Below, one piece after another: positions 1 through 5,996 of a stretch of DNA of 5,996 nucleotides (its first letter is position 1; every line of letters begins with the position of its first letter). The DNA is from Saprospiraceae bacterium. GTDB lineage: Bacteria; Bacteroidota; Bacteroidia; Chitinophagales; Saprospiraceae. The notes below the pieces were generated by a model. The model ran no database searches. It was not told the origin of the DNA and saw only the letters and a program-made list of their open reading frames with translations. The stretch lies in contig JALVEF010000011.1 in NCBI GenBank assembly GCA_027031185.1, positions 1 through 5,996 of the forward strand, in the 5' to 3' direction. A program made the translations under genes and the position numbers.

Positions 1-310
1 ACAGGCCCAAAGATGCGTGGCAAATAGCACTCATCATGCATACAGCAAAAACAGGGGCAAAAAGGCCATTTTAGCACAAAAACAGCGGGTACCTAAACAG
101 TTACAAACCTATAAGCTTTCCAAAACCGGCCGGTCTATTTCTCTTGGATTGTGCAAACAAGATTAACGACTGCTATCCTATGCCGCGCAATGGTAGATAT
201 ATTCCCAGGCCTATATAGGTCTGCCAAACCAACCTGATAGGGAATACTGCTCGCGGAGTTATGTCAAAGATTGTTGCCCCCGGATGTCAGGCAAATCAGG
301 TGACCGGTCC

Positions 311-369
311 ATTCAACCGCGCAGCGATTCAACACGCAGTATTCAACCGCGCCGAAGGCGCTATTCAAC
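311..369. repeat. Cluster of four ATTCAAC words in repeat unit 1
   Basis: The heptamer attcaac occurs at 311, 327, 341 and 363, with start-to-start spacings of 16, 14 and 22 bp. Each copy is followed by a short GC-rich stretch (cgcgcagcg, acgcagt, cgcgccgaaggcgct, gtcccgc). The third spacer contains a 5-bp hairpin, gcgcc-gaa-ggcgc (349-361). On the minus strand the word reads GTTGAAT. This resembles a cluster of protein-binding sites or a degenerate short repeat, but nothing in the window names a binding partner. Confidence 0.8.
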
Positions 370-690
370 GTCCCGCACTTACAGGCCCAAAGATGCGTGG
401 CAAATAGCACTCATCATGCATACAGCAAAAACAGGGGCAAAAAGGCCATTTTAGCACAAAAACAGCGGGCACCTAAACAGTTACAAACCTATAAGCTTTC
501 CAAAACCGGCCGGTCTATTTCTCTTGGATTGTGCAAACAAGATTAACGACTGCTATCCTATGCCGCGCAATGGTAGATATATTCCCAGGCCTAGATAGGT
601 CTGCCAAACCAACCTGATTGGGAATACTGCTCGCGGAGTTATGTCAAAGATTGTTGCCCCCGGATGTCAGGCAAACCAGGTGACCGGTCC

Positions 691-749
691 ATTCAACCGC
701 GCAGCGATTCAACACGCAGTATTCAACCGCGCCGAAGGCGCTATTCAAC
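691..749. repeat. Cluster of four ATTCAAC words in repeat unit 2
   Basis: This is an exact second copy of the cluster at 311-369, with attcaac at 691, 707, 721 and 743 and the gcgcc-gaa-ggcgc hairpin at 729-741. No base differs between the two clusters, although the rest of the unit has four substitutions. Unit 3 lacks the cluster because the array breaks off at 1062, just before it would begin. Confidence 0.8.
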
Positions 750-1055
750 GTCCCGCACTTACAGGCCCAAAGATACGTGGCAAATAGCACTCATCATGCA
801 TACAGCAAAAACAGGGGCAAAAAGGCCATTTTAGCACAAAAACAGCGGGCACCTAAACAGTTACAAACCTATAAGCTTTCCAAAACCGGCCGGTCTATTT
901 CTCTTGGATTGCGCAAACAAGATTAACGACTGCTATCCTATGCCGCGCAATGGTAGATATATTCCCAGGCCTAGATAGGTCTGCCAAACCAACCTGATAG
1001 GGAATACTGCTCGCGGAGTTATGTCAAAGATTGGTGCCCCCGGATGTCAGGCAAA

Positions 1056-1111
1056 CCAGGTGCCGCCGCCATAGTGACGGCGGGCGTCGTCACTATGGCG
1101 GCGGCACCTGG
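1056..1111 (-). terminator. Perfect 24-bp inverted repeat downstream of the operon, probable terminator
   Basis: The arms 1056-1079 and 1088-1111 are exact reverse complements over 24 bp, separated by an 8-base loop (gcgggcgt). The stem is GC-rich (ccgccgcc core) and would be very stable as RNA. It begins 47 bp past the stop codon of the TPR/PD40 gene, where a terminator for the minus-strand operon would be expected. Reading on the minus strand, the stem is followed only by TTTG rather than a long T run, so it is not a textbook intrinsic terminator. The outer 7 bp of the left arm belong to repeat unit 3, so it could instead mark the boundary of a mobile or repetitive element. The structure is certain; the terminator role is inferred. 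Confidence 0.55.
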
Positions 1112-1158
1112 ACAAGGCTCGGCCGTTTGGGCTTCCTTGTGATTCGAGGCCGGCGAGG

Positions 1159-3174
1159 TCAGTCCGGATTCGCCGGTTCCGTGGCACAAGGCCGGTCCCG
1201 GCCGTCGCTCAACGGAAAATCCCCGTAAAACGCGACCACGCCATTCGTCCGGATGCCGTGCCGCTCCAGTTCGTCCATCCACTGTTCGGCAGTCTCCCGC
1301 GTCAGGAATTTGCCGAAAAAGACGTGAATTTCATCGTATTGCCCCGCCATCACCTGGTACGTCAAATCGTATTTGTTTTTCAGAATAAAGGCCGCGTCCT
1401 TTTCCGGATCCGGACGAACCTCCACACGGTAATGCCGCTTGGAAAATTCCTGTTTGAGTCCGGCAGCCAGGGCCGGCCGGCCGTATGTATGCACCGCTAT
1501 CGTGTCCTCCCGGTAAAACATCCGGCCGGTCAATATCCCGCCCGGCATCGGCAAGTCATCCGGCGGCAACAACTGAACCGAATAGATCACGGGATGGGCC
1601 AGGTTGCTGTTGAAAAACGCGACCAGCACCACAGACAGCGGATCCAAACCCTGTACATAGTCCACCTTATCGCCGTCGAAGACGCGAACCATCTTTAATG
1701 AAAGCCGCGCATCCGGATGCGCATTGACCATTTCCGTCAAACCATGTAATTGCGCGAACCGGCTGCTGTCAGGTACTATAACCCCCAAGTCATAATGCTG
1801 AACCAACACCTGAGCGTCCCGGCAAGCCTGCGTGTCGGCCGGCATCTCCGCCTCCCCGGCTTCGGCCATCACCAGATGATCCGGCTGGGCCTCGAAAAAC
1901 CGCCCCTCGTATATATCATGCCTCCCGAATCCCTCTACCCGGTTGGATGAAAGCAAAAAATGCCAGCCGTCCTCGGCAAGCGAAAAATACAAGTCATCAT
2001 CCGGGGAGTTGATGGGGATGCCTTGGTTCGCCGGCGGTGACCAATGGTCCGTGATGGGATTATAGGTGGACTTGAAGATGTCAAAGCCGCCCATGCTCTC
2101 CGGGCGGTTGGAGCTGAAATACAGGCCCCGCCCGTTGTGCGTCAAAAAGGGGCATTTCTCATCGTAGGGACCGTTGATTTCCGGGCCTAAGTTTTCCGGC
2201 TCGGACCATCCGCCGGGCGTTTTGACACTTCGATACAGATCATAGCCGCCAAAGCCACCCAGACGCCGGGAAGCAAACAGCACCACCGAATCCATGTAGA
2301 AATAAGGCGTCGCATCCCCCTTTTGCATGTCAAACGGCACCTCGCTCAGTTGGCCGGACAGCCGCTCCTTGTCTGATGCCCCATAGTGATCCTCATACAA
2401 TAAGCCCGAGTATTGGGTATAGCCCTTCTTGTAATACATGATCTTGCCGTCGCTGCTAAAGCCCGTAATCTCATCGTACAGCGAAGTATTGAGCAGGCCG
2501 GACAGCCGCTTGACCGTGTACTCGCCCGCCGCTTTTTCCGCCACAAACATATCCGCATTGCGATGCCCGTGCTCATTGTCGCGCCGCCCGTAGCGATCCC
2601 GGAGCCCCCCCAGCACATTGTCGCGGTCAGACGAAAAATAAATCCGGGCGCGTCCGGCAGTGGGACTATAGACCGGATGTAGGTCGTTCCAGTTGGAGTT
2701 GATCGGGGCCGGCAGCCGCTCCACTCCGGCTATCGGCGGCTTGGCGCTCAGCACGATCCCGCTCTCACAGTGGCGTAGCCGCGCCTTGACCAGGTCATAA
2801 TAAGGCGAGTATGCGTTGTTGGCCAAAAAATCCTTGTACATAGCCGCCGCCTTGCGGAACCGACCCCGGCGGTGATAGAGATAGCCCAGGTAAAAACTGA
2901 CATTGGGAAAGGCGCCCTTGCGCTTTTCATATATGGTTTTGAATATGACCTCCGCCTCCGTCAGCCGGTTGGTAAACAAATAGGAAATAGCCAGGTTGAA
3001 ATGGGCCTCGTACGCCGTCGGCCGCTTCCGAAAGCACTCCTCATAGCGCTCGATGGCCAGCTCATAAAACCCGGCCTTGAAATAGCGGTCGCCTTCACGC
3101 TTCAATGTGCGGAAGGACTGCGCATACAGCGAACTGGACCATGCAAGCAGAAGAAACGGGAGGTACCATCTCAT
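1159..3174 (-). CDS. Exported TPR / PD40 beta-propeller protein with C-terminal SPOR-like segment
   Basis: A 671-residue protein. Residues 1-19 look like a signal peptide (MRWYLPFLLLAWSSSLYAQ, cleavage near 18-19), so it acts in the envelope. Residues 21-123 fit three TPR-like helical pairs. About 165-425 is a TolB/PD40-type beta-propeller with recurring blade motifs: IYFSSDR at 178-184, LFASRR at 299-304 followed by GGYDLY, LYFSSNR at 351-357 followed by GGFDIF, and LLSSNR at 407-412 followed by RHDIY. Related Bacteroidota TPR-PD40 proteins often end in an OmpA-like peptidoglycan-binding domain; here no intact one is visible. Instead 605-655 resembles a SPOR domain (IHVFFGKFLTRETAEQWMDEL at 616-636), which in known cases binds peptidoglycan glycan strands. 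A scaffold or anchoring role in the envelope is inferred. The start is 9 bp after the E2 stop codon, with no clear Shine-Dalgarno. Exact function unknown; PorE/SprE-like relatives are possible but not shown. Confidence 0.9.
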   Translation of the reverse strand: MRWYLPFLLLAWSSSLYAQSFRTLKREGDRYFKAGFYELAIERYEECFRKRPTAYEAHFNLAISYLFTNRLTEAEVIFKTIYEKRKGAFPNVSFYLGYLYHRRGRFRKAAAMYKDFLANNAYSPYYDLVKARLRHCESGIVLSAKPPIAGVERLPAPINSNWNDLHPVYSPTAGRARIYFSSDRDNVLGGLRDRYGRRDNEHGHRNADMFVAEKAAGEYTVKRLSGLLNTSLYDEITGFSSDGKIMYYKKGYTQYSGLLYEDHYGASDKERLSGQLSEVPFDMQKGDATPYFYMDSVVLFASRRLGGFGGYDLYRSVKTPGGWSEPENLGPEINGPYDEKCPFLTHNGRGLYFSSNRPESMGGFDIFKSTYNPITDHWSPPANQGIPINSPDDDLYFSLAEDGWHFLLSSNRVEGFGRHDIYEGRFFEAQPDHLVMAEAGEAEMPADTQACRDAQVLVQHYDLGVIVPDSSRFAQLHGLTEMVNAHPDARLSLKMVRVFDGDKVDYVQGLDPLSVVLVAFFNSNLAHPVIYSVQLLPPDDLPMPGGILTGRMFYREDTIAVHTYGRPALAAGLKQEFSKRHYRVEVRPDPEKDAAFILKNKYDLTYQVMAGQYDEIHVFFGKFLTRETAEQWMDELERHGIRTNGVVAFYGDFPLSDGRDRPCATEPANPD

Positions 3175-3183
3175 AAGCCGGCG

Positions 3184-4530
3184 TTAGATGCCTCGGTTGG
3201 GATCAAAGGCTTCCATATATTTTTTAATGGTGTTGAGCACCGTGCCGCCGAGCGCCCCGTCCACGACGCGGTGATCGTATGACAGGGACAAGAACATCAT
3301 GTGCCGGATAGCTATCACATCGCCATACGTCGTCTCGAGCACAGCAGGCTTCTTGCGAATGGCGCCCAGCGCCAGGATGGCCACTTGCGGCTGCGGGATG
3401 ATCGGCGTCCCCATCACATTGCCGAAGGTGCCGACATTGGTGACCGAAAAAGTACCGTCTTGTATTTCATCCGGTTTCAGCTGACCGGTGCGCGCCCGCC
3501 GCGCCAGATCATTGACCTGCTTGGTCAGCCCCACTAGGCTGAGCTGATCCGCATTTTTGATGACCGGCACGATCAAGTTGCCATCAGGCAGCGCCGTGGC
3601 CATCCCGATATTGATGTATTTTTTCAGGATGATTTTCTCCCCATCCACAGAGATATTGATCCGCGGGTGGTCCAGAATGGCCTTGACGACCGCCTCGATG
3701 AAGATGGGCGTATAAGTGATTTTCTCACCGTAGCGCGCCTGAAAAGCCTGCTTGTTCTTTTCCCGCCAACGGACAATATCCGTCACATCCACCTCGATAA
3801 ACGATGTCACATGCGGCGAAGTGTGCCAGGACTCGGACATGTGCTTGGAGATGAGCTTGCGCATGCGGTCCATTTCGATGATTTCGACGTGACCGTCGAA
3901 TGTGTTGGGGGCCGGTGCCGCTGACGCGGCCGGCATTTGGGGAGCGGCAGCCGGTGTGCCGGGCTGTGCGGCCGGTTGAGTAGCGGGACGACCGGTGCGC
4001 TGGCGAAGGTATTGCAGGATGTCCGCCTTGGTGACGCGGTTGTTCAGGCCGGTACCCGGTATAGTGTCCAACTCATCAGGAGAGATTCCTTCTGTTTTGG
4101 CGATATTGCGCACCAGCGGGGAATAGAAACGCCCGCCGGAGCCCCGCGCCGCGGCGGCGCCCGCCGCCGCGGCAGGTTTCACGGGTGCCGGAGTCTCCAC
4201 CGGGGGCTCCGGGGCAGCGGCTTTCTTGTGCCCGTTGGAGGGAGGCGTGACGGCGATGGCAGGCGATGCCTCGGTAGCCGCCGATTCGCCCTCTGTCTCT
4301 ATGATAGCGATGACTTTGCCGATTTCGACTACGTCCTCTTCCTTGTACAGGATTTCGGCGATGGTACCGGCGACAGGCGACGGCACTTCGGAGTCCACTT
4401 TGTCGGTGGCAATCTCCAGAACCGGTTCATCTACTTCGACGGTGTCGCCCGGCTTTTTGAGCCATTTCAAAATGGTCGCTTCCACGATGCTCTCGCCCAT
4501 CTTGGGCATGACTAATTCTACTCTTGCCAT
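3184..4530 (-). CDS. 2-oxo acid dehydrogenase complex E2, dihydrolipoamide acyltransferase (branched-chain type likely)
   Basis: A 448-residue E2 subunit. It transfers acyl groups from the E1-loaded lipoyl arm to CoA at the core of a cytoplasmic 2-oxo acid dehydrogenase complex. Residues 1-78 form a lipoyl domain, with Lys44 in EIATDKVDSEV as the lipoylation site. An Ala/Pro-rich linker (81-133) is followed by the E1/E3-binding domain (134-175, FYSPLVRNIAKTEGIS), a second Ala/Pro linker (176-212) and the catalytic domain (215-448). The catalytic motif DHRVVDG carries His420 and Asp424. The opening MPKMGESI and IATDKVDSEVPSP resemble branched-chain (Bkd) E2 more than pyruvate or succinyl E2, but substrate cannot be settled from this. 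I start at 4530 because the lipoyl domain begins there; an in-frame ATG at 4593 would add 21 basic residues and overlap cinA. The gene lies 43 bp after cinA and 9 bp before the PD40 gene. E1 and E3 genes are not in the window. Confidence 0.95.
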   Translation of the reverse strand: MARVELVMPKMGESIVEATILKWLKKPGDTVEVDEPVLEIATDKVDSEVPSPVAGTIAEILYKEEDVVEIGKVIAIIETEGESAATEASPAIAVTPPSNGHKKAAAPEPPVETPAPVKPAAAAGAAAARGSGGRFYSPLVRNIAKTEGISPDELDTIPGTGLNNRVTKADILQYLRQRTGRPATQPAAQPGTPAAAPQMPAASAAPAPNTFDGHVEIIEMDRMRKLISKHMSESWHTSPHVTSFIEVDVTDIVRWREKNKQAFQARYGEKITYTPIFIEAVVKAILDHPRINISVDGEKIILKKYINIGMATALPDGNLIVPVIKNADQLSLVGLTKQVNDLARRARTGQLKPDEIQDGTFSVTNVGTFGNVMGTPIIPQPQVAILALGAIRKKPAVLETTYGDVIAIRHMMFLSLSYDHRVVDGALGGTVLNTIKKYMEAFDPNRGI

Positions 4531-4573
4531 CGGTATGTTGTTTTGCCGCTTCTTTTTGCGCGGACGGACAAAG

Positions 4574-5824
4574 TTAGGTGTCTTTGGGGACAAGAAAAAC
4601 CTTCCGGAGCAAATTCAAAACCAAAACGGAAGAAAACGTAATGTTAGCCAAACGATTATTGCCGAGTTGAAGTTTCTTCGCCACGGTCTTTTCCGGCGAA
4701 GCGACGGCAATCCAGATGGTGCCGACAGGCTTTTGTGGCGTGCCGCCGCCCGGGCCGGCGATGCCTGTCGTGGCCAGGCCATAAGTGGTATTCAGCAGCT
4801 GGCGGACATGTTCCGCCATCTGGACAGCGGTCTCGCGGCTGACAGCCCCTTTGGTCGCCAGGGTCTTGGGTGATACTTTCAGCACCTTTTCTTTCACCTC
4901 GTTGGCGTAGGCCACCACACTGCCCTTGAAGTATTCCGATGAGCCCGGATTGGAAGTGATTAGGTGGGCCACCCGGCCGCCCGTACAACTCTCCGCCGTG
5001 GCGAGGGTCGCGCCGCGGGCGACCAGCAATTCGCCGACAGCCTGTGCCAGATTGGTATCTCTCTCTGCCGCCAGCAGCGGCCCCAATATTTCTTTGAGTT
5101 GGTCCACCGCCTCCGCCAATGCGCGGTGCAGCTGCTCCTCGTCGCGATGTCTGCCGGTCAGCCGCAGGCGGATGGTACCCAACTTGGGCAGGTAAGCCAG
5201 GGAGAGAAAATCCGGCAGGCCGGCCTCGAAGTCTTTTAACATTTCCGCCAGTTCGCTTTCCGGAATGCCGGCTACCAACAGCGTCTTGTAAGTGATGTGC
5301 AAGTCGCCGGCCCGGCGGCGCAGCCGCGGCAAGACCGCCTCGGTGACGATGGCTTTCAACTCGCCCGGTACGCCGGGCAGCGCGATGCACAGCTTGTCGC
5401 CTTGGGCAATCCACAAGCCGGGCGCCGTGCCCAGGCTGTTGGGAAGCAGTTCGGCATCGGCGGGCAGGAAGCTCTGCCGGCGGTGAGATTCGGATACCGG
5501 CACATCGTAGGTTGCCAGCTGCCCTTTGATCATCTCGAAGGCATCGTCGCGGAAGACCAGGTCCGATCCGAAATACTCCGCCAGTACTGCGGCCGTCCGG
5601 TCATCGTCCGTCGGCCCCAGCCCGCCGGAGACAAAGACCACATCCGCCCACGCATAGGCCTGGTCCAAGCCCCGCAGGATAGCAGCCCGCCCGTCGCCGA
5701 CCGACATCTTGCCGGTGACTTCATACCCGAGCGGAACAATCTTTTCTGCCAGCCATGTGGAGTTGGTGTCTGTCACCTGCCCCAACAACAGCTCATCCCC
5801 AATGGTCAGAATAAAGGTTTTCAT
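4574..5824 (-). CDS. cinA: CinA-type protein, nicotinamide-nucleotide amidase (NMN deamidase)
   Basis: A complete 416-residue two-domain CinA, the usual length for the family. Residues 1-170 are the MoCF/COG1058 domain, with GDELLLGQVTDTNS at 9-22, SGGLGPTDDDRT at 66-77, NSLGTAPGLW at 129-138 and ALPGVPGE at 148-155. A middle region (about 178-245, with AGIPESELAEML) links to the C-terminal PncC-like domain (about 255-410), with AESCTGGRVAH at 277-287, GSVVAYANEVKEKVL at 301-315 and TTGIAGPGGGTPQKPVGTIW at 352-371. In characterised relatives the C-terminal domain deamidates NMN to nicotinate mononucleotide in the pyridine nucleotide cycle, and the N-terminal domain can act as an ADP-ribose pyrophosphatase; the older competence link is not supported here. 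The motifs look intact. The start at 5824 is secure because an in-frame TGA lies 9 bp upstream. It is the first gene of the apparent operon, and its upstream region appears replaced by an insertion-sequence end. Confidence 0.96.
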   Translation of the reverse strand: MKTFILTIGDELLLGQVTDTNSTWLAEKIVPLGYEVTGKMSVGDGRAAILRGLDQAYAWADVVFVSGGLGPTDDDRTAAVLAEYFGSDLVFRDDAFEMIKGQLATYDVPVSESHRRQSFLPADAELLPNSLGTAPGLWIAQGDKLCIALPGVPGELKAIVTEAVLPRLRRRAGDLHITYKTLLVAGIPESELAEMLKDFEAGLPDFLSLAYLPKLGTIRLRLTGRHRDEEQLHRALAEAVDQLKEILGPLLAAERDTNLAQAVGELLVARGATLATAESCTGGRVAHLITSNPGSSEYFKGSVVAYANEVKEKVLKVSPKTLATKGAVSRETAVQMAEHVRQLLNTTYGLATTGIAGPGGGTPQKPVGTIWIAVASPEKTVAKKLQLGNNRLANITFSSVLVLNLLRKVFLVPKDT

Positions 5825-5885
5825 ATCGCTTCACAGTGGCTTTGTTGCACGAATAGATAGGAAACCAACTCTTGCTTTGCTTTGG

Positions 5886-5903
5886 CGTCGGCTTCAGCCG
5901 ACG
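5886..5903. other. 7-bp hairpin upstream of cinA
   Basis: cgtcggc and gccgacg flank a four-base loop (ttca on the plus strand), a perfect 7-bp stem. No T run follows it on either strand, so it is not a convincing intrinsic terminator. It lies 62 bp before the cinA start codon, inside the suspected insertion-sequence end, where it could block read-through into the element. The structure is certain; the role is inferred. Confidence 0.6.
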
Positions 5904-5923
5904 GAATGAAATTTTACCCCATA

Positions 5924-5942
5924 CCCCGGCACAGCTTCGGGG
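5924..5942. other. 5-bp GC hairpin upstream of cinA
   Basis: ccccg at 5924-5928 pairs with cgggg at 5938-5942 around a nine-base loop. On the plus strand it is followed at 5954-5960 by a run of Ts (attttttg) after the short cccgg core, so weak plus-strand termination is possible. Nothing within the window upstream on that strand would need a terminator, apart from antisense transcription out of cinA. Confidence 0.35.
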
Positions 5943-5996
5943 CAAAAACCCGGATTTTTTGTTGAGTTCTTCATCGCGATTCTGACAATTTTTTGT

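Larger units (their letters stand above)
1..1062. repeat. Tandem array of a 380-bp non-coding unit (2.8 copies, open at left edge)
   Basis: The same sequence restarts at 1, 381 and 761, an exact period of 380 bp. Copies 1 and 2 differ at only four places (90/470, 214/594, 239/619, 296/676). Copy 3 differs from copy 2 at four places (395/775, 532/912, 619/999, 654/1034) over its 302 bp and stops matching after 1062. There are no indels between copies. The phase starting at position 1 is arbitrary because the window begins inside the array, so more copies may lie to the left. The unit is not a multiple of three, stops occur in all frames, and no reading frame of useful length exists on either strand, so I call it non-coding. 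It is more AT-rich than the genes. Each unit holds the palindrome accggccggt (125-134, 505-514, 885-894) and an imperfect 6-bp hairpin (207-222, 587-602, 967-982). No tRNA, rRNA, CRISPR or transposase signature was seen. Function unknown. Confidence 0.97.
5838..5996. mobile_element. Probable end of an IS5-like insertion sequence, continuing past the right edge
   Basis: The sequence ggctttgttgcacgaatag at 5838-5856 resembles the terminal inverted repeats of IS5/IS903-group elements, which typically begin GGCTTTGTTG. If so, 5838 is the element's left tip and the rest, including the transposase, lies beyond 5996. The visible 159 bp are AT-rich compared with the genes, contain two hairpins (5886-5903 and 5924-5942) and no convincing coding sequence, as expected for an element end. 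The other inverted repeat and the target duplication cannot be seen. The identification rests on remembered similarity to a terminal motif and remains tentative. Otherwise this is simply the intergenic region upstream of cinA. Confidence 0.4.

Noticed and set aside
1..1062. CRISPR array
   Set aside because: The repeated unit is 380 bp with no variable spacers; the short ATTCAAC words are too short and irregular to be CRISPR repeats, and there are no cas genes.
1019..1282. Short minus-strand frame of 87 codons and plus-strand frame of 65 codons around the hairpin
   Set aside because: Both run through the perfect palindrome and overlap the PD40 gene end; no domain and no conserved feature, so chance frames.
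4148..4173. 11-bp GC-rich inverted repeat inside the E2 gene
   Set aside because: It falls in the alanine-rich linker, where runs of GCC/GCG codons produce such pairing by chance; no T run and located inside a gene.
3937..4515. Plus-strand open frame of 192 codons antisense to E2
   Set aside because: Arg/Gly-rich composition reflects the complement of the Ala/Pro linkers and lipoyl domain; no family resemblance.
4531..4593. Upstream start for E2 adding 21 residues and overlapping the cinA end
   Set aside because: The extension is basic and disordered (contains RPRKKKRQNN), is not part of the lipoyl domain, and E2 proteins normally begin right before the VELVMPKMGES-like strand.
4226..4873. 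Plus-strand open frame of 215 codons across the E2/cinA junction
   Set aside because: It lies antisense to two genes with intact family motifs, has low-complexity content and no recognisable domain; a shadow of GC-rich coding sequence.
5793..5996. Minus-strand frame open from the right edge into the start of cinA (68 codons)
   Set aside because: It has no visible start, the translation has no recognisable family and includes the suspected insertion-sequence tip, and it ends within cinA; most likely non-coding read-through.

Overview
The window is from a bacterial chromosome or contig, most likely a fairly GC-rich member of the Bacteroidota (possibly the Saprospiria/Lewinella side; this finer placement is a guess). 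The evidence is a TPR + PD40 beta-propeller secreted protein of a type common in that phylum, translation starts without clear Shine-Dalgarno sequences, and a signal peptide ending in Tyr-Ala-Gln. All three genes lie on the minus strand and read from right to left.

Layout from right to left. 5838-5996 looks like the end of an IS5-like insertion sequence that continues past the right edge; only terminal non-coding DNA is visible. Its edge is 13 bp from the start codon of a full-length cinA-type gene (5824-4574, two-domain CinA with a C-terminal NMN-deamidase domain). After 43 bp comes a lipoyl-bearing E2 acyltransferase of a 2-oxo acid dehydrogenase complex (4530-3184, branched-chain type by its N-terminus). 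After another 9 bp comes a large exported TPR/PD40 protein (3174-1159) with a C-terminal SPOR-like segment. The close spacing suggests one transcript. A perfect 24-bp inverted repeat (1056-1111) lies just past the last stop codon and is the best terminator candidate.

The left 1.06 kb carries no credible gene. It is a tandem array of a 380-bp unit, 2.8 copies visible, with copies about 98-99% identical. The first copy runs off the left edge. Each complete unit contains four ATTCAAC words in about 60 bp, plus short palindromes. The third copy stops at position 1062, inside the left arm of the perfect hairpin. The unit length is not a multiple of three and no long reading frame crosses it, so this is non-coding satellite-like DNA of unknown role.

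The genes do not form an obvious pathway: NMN recycling (CinA), 2-oxo acid oxidation (E2) and an envelope protein. E1 and E3 are not present here. The unexplained parts are the 380-bp array with its hairpin boundary, and the unusual C-terminal half of the PD40 protein.
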